A DNA stretch of 5,359 bases from Pedosphaera sp. (lineage in GTDB: Bacteria > Verrucomicrobiota > Verrucomicrobiae > Limisphaerales > Pedosphaeraceae). The stretch is taken from NCBI GenBank assembly GCA_028293265.1, contig JAQGPB010000546.1, positions 1 through 5,359 of the forward strand. Reading direction: 5' to 3'. The notes below the pieces were generated by a model that searched no databases, was not told where the DNA came from, and saw nothing but the letters and a program-made list of their open reading frames with translations. A program made the translations under genes and the position numbers. Of the stretch, positions 1 to 5,359 are shown in pieces (the stretch's first letter is position 1; each line of letters opens with the position of its first letter).

Positions 1-650
1 TGTTCTTGAATGGCGTGCAACATCACCTCGGTTGAACTTTTCAATTGCAGCTTTTCCTTGATGTGCGCGCGAAAGGTGTTGATGGTGGCTATGGTGAGAT
101 TCAATTCCTCGGCAATCTGCCGTGTTCCCTTTCCCTGTCCCAGCATGCGAAACACTTCCAGTTCGCGGTCGGTCAGCTTCTGAAGCGCGGAGGAAGGTTC
201 GTCGCTTTTGCCGCGCGTAAATTTTGCGAGCATGCTGGTGGACATGCGCGGACTGACGTAAATATGGCCGCCGAGCACCGTGGAAATCGCCGCTTCCACG
301 GTCGCGGCCGGCTCGTGTTTCATCACGTAACCCATGGCGCCGGCGCGCAACGCACGCTCGGCGTAGAGCGATTCATCATGCATGGAAATCACCAGCACCG
401 GAAGATCCTCATGCTGGTCCCGGATGCTCTTGACGAGGTCAATGCCGCTGGTGCCGCCGAGCGAAATATCCACCAGCACCAGGTCTGGTTTCAGTTCGGG
501 AATGACCCGCAACGCCTCGGCCGCGTCCGCCGCCTGGCCGCAGACGATCAATTCAGGACGGTCGTCAATCATCTGTTGCAAGCCCTGTCGAAACAAAGGG
601 TGGTCATCAACAATCAAAATGCGATTTTTCTCGGTCGGATCTTTTTTCAT
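1..650 (-). CDS. NarL/FixJ-family response regulator (receiver + LuxR-type HTH), 3' end cut by window edge
   Basis: This is a cytoplasmic DNA-binding response regulator, the probable phosphotransfer partner of the kinase just upstream. Reading from ATG 650-648 gives 216 open codons to the window edge with no stop, so the gene is incomplete at its 3' end, probably by only a few codons. The receiver domain (about residues 9-125) has the acidic pair D15-D16, the phosphoacceptor D61 in 'LVLVDISLGG', S89 at the switch Thr/Ser position and the conserved K111. A linker follows (about 135-157), then a GerE/LuxR helix-turn-helix (about 158-214) beginning 'LTDRELEVFRMLGQG' with a recognition segment 'TINTFRAHIKEKLQLK'. 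The 'RAHIKEKL' wording matches a common NarL/FixJ subgroup that normally reads 'TVETYRAHIKEKL'. All key phosphorylation residues are present, so it should be a functional regulator. The ATG lies 8 bp after the kinase stop and no well-spaced Shine-Dalgarno is seen, which suggests translational coupling. Its DNA targets cannot be read from this window. Confidence 0.95.
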   Translation of the reverse strand, partial: MKKDPTEKNRILIVDDHPLFRQGLQQMIDDRPELIVCGQAADAAEALRVIPELKPDLVLVDISLGGTSGIDLVKSIRDQHEDLPVLVISMHDESLYAERALRAGAMGYVMKHEPAATVEAAISTVLGGHIYVSPRMSTSMLAKFTRGKSDEPSSALQKLTDRELEVFRMLGQGKGTRQIAEELNLTIATINTFRAHIKEKLQLKSSTEVMLHAIQE

Positions 651-661
651 TGTCCAAACTA
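648..661 (-). other. Kinase stop / regulator start junction, probable translational coupling
   Basis: The kinase ends with TAG (661-659), and the regulator ATG (650-648) follows after the 8 bases TTTGGACA. The only purine-rich element is a GGA two bases before the ATG, too close to act as a normal Shine-Dalgarno. This arrangement is typical of start by re-initiation or coupling, which would keep kinase and regulator levels in proportion. Confidence 0.55.
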
Positions 662-3600
662 ATGTTCCGCAACGGACATGGCGCCATTATGGCCCGGTTG
701 TTTTTTTTGTTCCAGCAAGGAGTTTCGGGAGATTGGTTGAAAGAGGCAGGCAATCTCGGTGCCGTGACCCGGCCGGCTCTGCAAATTCAAAGTCGCGCCA
801 ATGACCCGCGCGCGGTAAAGCATGATGCGGATGCCCATCCCGGTGTTCTGGCTGTCCGGGAGCGAGAAACCGCAGCCGTCGTCCTGCACATCCAGCTCGC
901 AACGTTCCTGCGCGGGGCCGAGCGTGATGGTGATGTTTTTTGCGCGGCCATGCTTCACGGCATTGGCGACGGCTTCCAAGGCGATGTAATAGAGATGCAG
1001 CGCGGTTTCGTTGTCCACAATGGCCGCCGGCTCCCCGGCGACAAAACGGCAATTGATCTTGAACACCTCGCTCGAATTCGTAGCCAGTTCTTCCAATGCG
1101 GAAGCCAGGCCGTTCTCCTCGAGCCGCACCGGAAACAAGCCACGCGCCACGCCCCGGGTATAATTGATGGCCGTATTGATCAAGCCACTGATGCCCTCGG
1201 CTTGGGATGATTCCGGAATGCCTTTTTGCTGCAACCGATTGGCGAGCGTGTGGCTCATGAAAGCAATTCCCGCCAATTGCTGGCAGACGCCGTCATGCAG
1301 GTCATGGCCAATGCGACGTTGCTCCCGGTTGCTGATCTCGAGTATTTCCCGCTCCAGACGCTTGCGCTCCGTAATGTCGCGGGCGATGCCTTCGACTTCA
1401 ACGAATTGCCCTTCCTGCTCGATCAACCGCGTGCTGATCTCCAGTTTGACTGGCTGGCCGGAGGCGGCAATGAAATCCCACTCGGCCGTGGGCGGAGCGG
1501 TGCCTTTGAGCACCTGGTCAAGCCAGTGCTGCGCGGCGGCTTGTTCTTCCGCGATCACCAGGTCCACAATGTTCCGGGACAAGATTCGTCTGCGGCTCAG
1601 TTGCAAAAGCCGCTCTCCGGCCTGGTTGATGGAGGTAATATGCCCGTTCAGATCATGCGTATAGACCATGTCGTTGGCGTTCTCGAACAAGTTCGCATAA
1701 CGCTCTTCCAAGGCCGCCTCATCTTCCAGTTTTTGACGGATTAATTTGGTCTGGGTCCGCACCTGGCGGCGCAACAAGGCCACCCACGCCAGGGCCACGG
1801 CGATGGCCAGCATCATGCCTCCGACTACGGTAAAGGTGTGGCGCGAAGTCCACCACGGCGGGGTTTCCAACAATTCGATATCACCCGGATTGTGCAGCAA
1901 CAACCGAAACGCCGCCGGTTCGTGCCGCTCACCGCCTTGAATGGAACAGACTCCCGTCAACCGGAGCAGGCTGCCGGATTGGAGGGCGGGCGCTTCCAAA
2001 CGCCGGGTCTGGGTTTCCAAGTTCGCCATGAATATGATCGGCCCATCTTGGAGCACCAGTTGCGGGCTGGCCGAGCGGGGGACGTTTTGCAGCAGCCGGG
2101 CTTTGATTTCAACGAGCAGGTTGTCATTCGTTCCGTGCAGGAGAATTTGTTCTGCGGACGTCCGGTTTGGCGCGGGCAGTGAACCGGCACCTATTTTCCG
2201 AACGGAGGCTTCCTCCAGATAAGGCGAAAAATCTCCGATTACGGGAAAGCCGAGCGCTTCCACGATGTCACCGATCTGAACTGCGTTAGTCAGAAGAGTC
2301 TGCGTACGTATGCCGCCCGTGGCGTCCTGGAGTATGAACCCTTGCCCGGGAATTCTGAGGGTGACAACGCCTTTGACCTTCACGCGGCGTCCGGCGGGCC
2401 GGGCTGGATCAAACGTGGCCACGGCTTCAATGGGAGTAGCAGCCACGGCAAAGGGATCCGCGGGAGCCGGTTCGAGGATGTTCACCTGGGCCAGGCTAGG
2501 CGCGCGCAAAGTGATGCCGCTCAATTGCCGGCGGACATTCGGTTCTGAAATGCAGGCGCCCTGCACGCTTACCAGCGCGTCAATAAGCCGGGTTGGCAGC
2601 GGCTCATCGCCGAAAATGGGGATGATCACCTTGAATCGGCCCTTGGGGCTCATCAAGCTCAGATTCACATGATCCAGTTGCGCGTCCACGTGGCGAACGA
2701 CACCTTCCATTTCGACCCAGTGCGCATCCAAATGGCCGTTCGCCAAGTCCTCCAAATCCACTTTCACCGGTGCTGGCAGATTCGTCGTCCCCAAAATCCG
2801 AATCACAGAATTGCTTATTTCGGGAGCGAAGCCGCCCGAACTGGTCTGCCCCGTCAGTTCAACCCATTGACCTGACCGGACGTCATTCTGATTCACATCC
2901 ACATAGATCGCGCCGCTTTTATCCTGGAAGAAACCGTTGTGCCAGCCGGGGTCCGCATAAGTAATGACACCTTGAAGCCGGACAGGGATTTGTTGCGCCG
3001 ACTCCTCCCTTCGCAATTTCAAAATGTCCGAAACATTTGTCAGCACCGCCGGCAAATTGGTGGCCAACGAGACGTGCCCCGGAGGAACTGAAAAGACGAT
3101 GGCTTGTGCCAAAGGTTGAACGACCTCAAAATAAGCGTTGTTCAGAAACACATCGTCCGGCGAAACCCGCAGGAATCCCCACACATCCACCCGGTCATCC
3201 ACCTGACTTTGCAAGGCCTGGATCACCTGCGCGCGAATGACTCCGGTCGGGTCTTTCACGACCAATGATTTGCCCGGTTGGTAAGAGACGATCAAACCGT
3301 TGATGTGAACCGGGCTGTTGGTCCACAAACCCAGTTCACGGTTGAGCAGGCTGCCGATGGATACCACCGGCACCTGGGCTGGTTTTGTGCCGGGTTGTTC
3401 GAGGATGGAAATTTCATTGAAGCCCGGCACAAAGACCGAAGCTGATTCGAGCCGGCCATCCACCGCCTTGCTGGCATTGATACCCCGGATGCGGACCTTG
3501 GCACCGGTCAGTCGTGTGGCGTCGTTATTGTTGGTGGATATGGCTCCCAACACATACACGAGACAGTTTTGAGACTCCGATTGCAGCAACAGAGCAAGCC

Positions 3601-4123
3601 TTCCGCTGCTGGTTTCCGCTGAAAGCACCCGGCCGCTGGTTTCGATCCATTCGCACCAATCGCTGGCCAGTTGATTCAACTCCAGCCGTTTTGCTGCCGG
3701 GATCGTTCCGGGGCCGAGCACGGTCAATCTGCCGTTGGTCAACGCATTGTCCCGGGCGGTGATGCCGGTGATCTCCACCGACTGCCCGGTGGCGGGCTGC
3801 GTTGGAAAATCGTGCGGATTTAAGTAACCGGTTTCGTGCCCATCGCAGACATACAATTGGTTCCAGCCCGGATCATAGCAGAGCACGACGCCAGTCAAAT
3901 GCACGGGGTGGCCTTGGAGCGCTTCATCGCGCGTCAGATTTTTTAACTGGTGAATGGTGACGATTGGCTCGGCGGCCCAAGCGCCATTGACACCGAATAT
4001 CGTCAACAAACCACCGGCAAGCAAAGAGAGGCACACGCTCGCCCAGTCGCCGTTTTGCCGCCGGATTTTGGTGAATCGAGCAAGCATCATGCTGACCAGC
4101 ATCGTGCGACGGTGATGCGGCAT
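659..4123 (-). CDS. Membrane sensor histidine kinase with repeated extracytoplasmic OB-like domains, PAS, HisKA_3 and HATPase_c
   Basis: This is a sensor kinase of about 1154 residues, numbered here from ATG 4123-4121. A basic stretch and hydrophobic core (about 17-46) end in 'AWA', giving a signal peptide probably cut after residue 50. Residues about 70-755 hold some seven OB-like beta units with no cytoplasmic signature. One transmembrane helix follows (about 763-784), then a charged linker, a PAS domain (about 806-920, ending 'ARDITERK'), HisKA_3 with phosphoacceptor H943 in 'RRIGHDLHDG', and HATPase_c (about 1040-1128) with N box N1054, 'DDGCGF' at 1081-1086, 'GMG' at 1095-1097 and 'GHGT' at 1119-1122. 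All catalytic motifs are intact, and the HisKA_3/NarX-like type fits the NarL-type regulator 8 bp downstream. The start is uncertain: a TTG at 4129 adds two residues, and in-frame ATGs at residues 8, 12 and 13 would still keep the signal peptide. No candidate has a clear Shine-Dalgarno. The N-terminal region is unlike the Y_Y_Y/beta-propeller sensors of Bacteroides hybrid kinases. The ligand is unknown. Confidence 0.95.
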   Translation of the reverse strand: MPHHRRTMLVSMMLARFTKIRRQNGDWASVCLSLLAGGLLTIFGVNGAWAAEPIVTIHQLKNLTRDEALQGHPVHLTGVVLCYDPGWNQLYVCDGHETGYLNPHDFPTQPATGQSVEITGITARDNALTNGRLTVLGPGTIPAAKRLELNQLASDWCEWIETSGRVLSAETSSGRLALLLQSESQNCLVYVLGAISTNNNDATRLTGAKVRIRGINASKAVDGRLESASVFVPGFNEISILEQPGTKPAQVPVVSIGSLLNRELGLWTNSPVHINGLIVSYQPGKSLVVKDPTGVIRAQVIQALQSQVDDRVDVWGFLRVSPDDVFLNNAYFEVVQPLAQAIVFSVPPGHVSLATNLPAVLTNVSDILKLRREESAQQIPVRLQGVITYADPGWHNGFFQDKSGAIYVDVNQNDVRSGQWVELTGQTSSGGFAPEISNSVIRILGTTNLPAPVKVDLEDLANGHLDAHWVEMEGVVRHVDAQLDHVNLSLMSPKGRFKVIIPIFGDEPLPTRLIDALVSVQGACISEPNVRRQLSGITLRAPSLAQVNILEPAPADPFAVAATPIEAVATFDPARPAGRRVKVKGVVTLRIPGQGFILQDATGGIRTQTLLTNAVQIGDIVEALGFPVIGDFSPYLEEASVRKIGAGSLPAPNRTSAEQILLHGTNDNLLVEIKARLLQNVPRSASPQLVLQDGPIIFMANLETQTRRLEAPALQSGSLLRLTGVCSIQGGERHEPAAFRLLLHNPGDIELLETPPWWTSRHTFTVVGGMMLAIAVALAWVALLRRQVRTQTKLIRQKLEDEAALEERYANLFENANDMVYTHDLNGHITSINQAGERLLQLSRRRILSRNIVDLVIAEEQAAAQHWLDQVLKGTAPPTAEWDFIAASGQPVKLEISTRLIEQEGQFVEVEGIARDITERKRLEREILEISNREQRRIGHDLHDGVCQQLAGIAFMSHTLANRLQQKGIPESSQAEGISGLINTAINYTRGVARGLFPVRLEENGLASALEELATNSSEVFKINCRFVAGEPAAIVDNETALHLYYIALEAVANAVKHGRAKNITITLGPAQERCELDVQDDGCGFSLPDSQNTGMGIRIMLYRARVIGATLNLQSRPGHGTEIACLFQPISRNSLLEQKKQPGHNGAMSVAEH
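1859..3916 (-). repeat. Tandem divergent OB-like domain repeats in the kinase sensor region (protein level)
   Basis: Reading the protein shows a recurring pattern of about 70-90 residues: 'G..V...G.V', a glycine-containing turn, 'V.D..G', then 'G..V...G'. Clear first-type copies start near residues 70, 264, 376 and 576 (numbering from ATG 4123), for example 'VHLTGVVLCYDPGW' and 'VRLQGVITYADPGW'. A second type follows three of them near 155, 466 and 666, opening with 'W.E..G.V' or a variant and closing with 'ISILEQP', 'VNILEPAP' or 'IELLETPP'. The order is therefore A-A', D, B-B', C-C'. The pattern of five short strands with a conserved Gly turn suggests OB folds, but this is by eye, without a profile search or structure model. 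The copies are diverged enough that no DNA-level repeat is visible. The domain lies outside the cytoplasm, so it is expected to be the sensing or binding part. Confidence 0.6.
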
Positions 4124-4147
4124 TTGCAAAGGAATTCGTGCCGCAAA
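4124..4147 (-). other. Short GH18-kinase intergenic gap without terminator
   Basis: Only 24 bp separate the GH18 stop from the first kinase ATG (18 bp if the TTG at 4129 is used). On the coding strand the gap contains no inverted repeat with a T tract and no GGAGG-like ribosome binding site. There is no room for a standard terminator plus promoter, so read-through transcription from the enzyme gene into the kinase gene is likely. A promoter inside the 3' part of the enzyme gene is not excluded. Confidence 0.6.
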
Positions 4148-5359
4148 TCAAGGCGGCGTCTGGATGCGGTAAAAGCGCCGGAGCTGCGTGGGCGGATTGG
4201 GATCCTTGATCTGGAGAATCCCGCCGGTGCCATTGACATTATTGGACAGCGTATTCCAAGCGTTTGAATCCAAATTGCTGGTCCACAAAACCCGGTACAA
4301 TGCCAGGGGCAGGCTGTTAAAACTCAGCTCAACCGCTTGATCATTGAATTGAATGGCAGTCAAACCGGGGGTGGAAAGGGATTGCTTGAGGGCTTGGAGC
4401 AGAGGGGCTTGCTGGCCGGCGGGTTGAGTGGGAAAATAATCTTCAGTCAGTTCCCAAACCATCACGCCGCCAAGGCCATGGTTGCGCGCATAGCTGACCT
4501 TGACCTGGCAGGTGTGCTGGTCATCGTAGGAAATGAAAGCCGGGCTGGTCGGGCTGATGCTGAGATAAGCGGCCTGGGCATTGGTGTCCCAATGGTAGAG
4601 ATTCGACTGGTAATAGCTGCCGATGATCGTGGAATAGGCCGGCATGGTTACGGTGGGCGCGTTGGTGGTCCACGCCTGACGTGGCAATCTTACCCCCCCG
4701 GACGGAGTGGTGCCGCTGCCACCGGTCCAAACATAACCGTAAAAGGCGATGCCGATGCCGAGCTTGCGGGGGGCCACGCCGCCGGCGAGAAAATTGCTCA
4801 CCGCGCCGTCCACAGAAGGAAGCAGCACCCCCGTGCTGGGAAACCGATAACCGCCATCGTAAACCGGCGAATTGAACCACGTCACCCACCCGCCATACGG
4901 GCCGGAGAGATCATAAGTCATGATGTTGATCTGATCGAACTGGCTTTGGAGCGAAGCAAAAATATGATATTCCGTGGCCGGCGGATCGCGATAATCCGAG
5001 TATGCGCCCGCGGCGGCGGTCAACAATTTCTGCTGCGAAAATCCATTCAAAGCCGTCCGCAACCCTTTGATCAAATTGGTATATTGGCTGGCATCCGCGG
5101 CAATCAGCGGCTCCCAATCCACGTCCACGCCGTCGTAACCCCAGGTGGACATGAAGTTCGTGACATTGCCGATGAAAGTGGTGAGGTTCGCCACGCTGGT
5201 TGCGCCTTGAAAACCAGATTCGCTGCTGGCGCCGCCCAAGCAAATGAGAACTTTTTTGCCGGCGGCATGCGCCCGGCTGATCAGGTCGGTTGAATGCAAC
5301 GCGGTGATGCCGTTTCCACTGCTGTTGAGCGAGCCGTCGGCATCGGGAATCAACGCGAA
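4148..5359 (-). CDS. Glycoside hydrolase family 18 (chitinase-like) enzyme, 5' end cut by window edge
   Basis: The frame is open from the right window edge to TGA 4150-4148, showing 403 residues (numbered from codon 5359-5357). It begins 'FALIPDADGSL', which fits the second strand of a GH18 barrel, so the signal peptide and first strand lie outside the window and no true start is visible. GH18 hallmarks follow in order: 'CLGG' at 40-43 (family usually SxGG), the catalytic motif 'DGVDVDWE' at 76-83 with proton donor E83 and D79/D81, 'MTYD' at 147-150, 'YDD' at 278-280 and 'GGVMVWEL' ending at W302-E303. About 65 residues between the late strands (roughly 212-277) may be a chitin-insertion-like subdomain. 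The active site is complete, so hydrolysis of beta-1,4-GlcNAc polymers (chitin or related glycans) by the substrate-assisted GH18 mechanism is expected, probably outside the cell. A C-terminal domain of about 70 residues follows. An endo-N-acetylglucosaminidase-like specificity cannot be excluded. The kinase start lies 18-24 bp downstream, indicating a shared transcript. Confidence 0.93.
   Translation of the reverse strand, partial: FALIPDADGSLNSSGNGITALHSTDLISRAHAAGKKVLICLGGASSESGFQGATSVANLTTFIGNVTNFMSTWGYDGVDVDWEPLIAADASQYTNLIKGLRTALNGFSQQKLLTAAAGAYSDYRDPPATEYHIFASLQSQFDQINIMTYDLSGPYGGWVTWFNSPVYDGGYRFPSTGVLLPSVDGAVSNFLAGGVAPRKLGIGIAFYGYVWTGGSGTTPSGGVRLPRQAWTTNAPTVTMPAYSTIIGSYYQSNLYHWDTNAQAAYLSISPTSPAFISYDDQHTCQVKVSYARNHGLGGVMVWELTEDYFPTQPAGQQAPLLQALKQSLSTPGLTAIQFNDQAVELSFNSLPLALYRVLWTSNLDSNAWNTLSNNVNGTGGILQIKDPNPPTQLRRFYRIQTPP
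4151..4363 (-). other. C-terminal beta-rich tail domain of the GH18 enzyme
   Basis: Residues about 333-403 of the visible enzyme come after the end of the barrel and do not belong to the GH18 fold. They form a short beta-rich module with the pattern 'YRVLWTSNLDSNAW', a Gly-rich turn 'NGTGG', 'DPNPP' and the closing 'RRFYRIQTPP'. From general knowledge, tails with 'W..T.NL....W..L', a 'DP' segment and a final 'RFYR(I/V)' are frequent at the ends of secreted proteins of Limisphaerales-type Verrucomicrobia. The role is unknown; surface attachment, secretion or carbohydrate binding are possibilities. The boundary is approximate. Confidence 0.55.

Noticed and set aside
60..100. Unusual recognition helix in the regulator ('TINTFRAHIKEKL' rather than 'TVKxHxxxIxxKL')
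   Set aside because: A common NarL/FixJ subgroup carries 'TVETYRAHIKEKL' here, so Phe for Tyr and Asn for Glu are modest changes, not a new domain type.
45..662. Plus-strand open frame of 205 codons opposite the response regulator
   Set aside because: It lies fully antisense to a regulator whose receiver and HTH motifs are all present. Its His/Arg-rich product resembles no family I know.
678..687. Palindrome ATGGCGCCAT as an operator or terminator
   Set aside because: It is a 10-base palindrome inside the kinase coding end, with no T tract after it on the coding strand. Palindromes this short are expected by chance.
4693..4699. Run of seven C (G7 on the coding strand) in the GH18 gene as a possible frameshift
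   Set aside because: The reading frame and GH18 similarity continue without a break on both sides (MTYD before; YDD and VMVWEL after), so there is no sign of a real or sequencing frameshift.
4337..5293. Long plus-strand open frame (318 codons) opposite the GH18 gene
   Set aside because: The minus strand holds an unambiguous GH18 domain with an intact active site over the same bases. The plus-strand translation is rich in Arg/Gly/Ala without recognisable motifs, as expected of an antisense shadow in GC-rich DNA.
5351..5353. TTG as the start of the GH18 gene
   Set aside because: The frame stays open to the window edge with 'FA' before it, continuing a normal GH18 strand ('FALIPDADGSL'). The codon is an internal Leu and the real start lies outside the window.

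Overview
The window reads as three tightly packed genes on the minus strand, in the transcription order chitinase-like GH18 enzyme, membrane sensor histidine kinase, NarL/FixJ response regulator. The enzyme gene enters from beyond the right edge (its 5' end is missing), and the response regulator leaves through the left edge (its last few codons are missing). Only the kinase gene is complete. The plus-strand reading frames are all shadows of these genes.

The organism is probably a member of the Verrucomicrobia (Limisphaerales/Pedosphaera-like), and this is inference. The enzyme ends in a short beta-rich tail closing with 'RRFYRIQ', a style of C-terminus that I associate with secreted proteins of that group. 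The kinase has a very long extracytoplasmic part made of repeated small beta domains, a design I also associate with environmental Verrucomicrobia and relatives. The sequence is moderately GC-rich, and no strong Shine-Dalgarno sequence precedes either visible gene start. No RNA gene, mobile element, CRISPR array or convincing terminator is visible, and no stretch over 300 bases lacks a gene.

Layout, right to left: (1) 5359-4148, GH18 catalytic domain with an intact DGVDVDWE active-site motif plus a C-terminal accessory domain; (2) a gap of 18-24 bp; (3) about 4123-659, a kinase of about 1154 residues: signal peptide, about seven OB-fold-like units outside the membrane, one transmembrane helix, PAS, HisKA_3 and HATPase_c; (4) an 8-bp gap; (5) 650-1, the response regulator with receiver and LuxR-type HTH.

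The kinase and regulator almost certainly form one two-component system. The spacing also makes co-transcription with the chitinase likely. A plausible but unproven model is that the large external domain senses a glycan or a glycan-bound surface, and the regulator controls genes for polysaccharide breakdown, possibly including the GH18 gene. The most interesting points are the repeat-built sensor of unknown ligand, its linkage to a glycoside hydrolase, and a dnaX-like A_AAA_AAA heptamer close to the kinase stop, which could affect coupling to the regulator.
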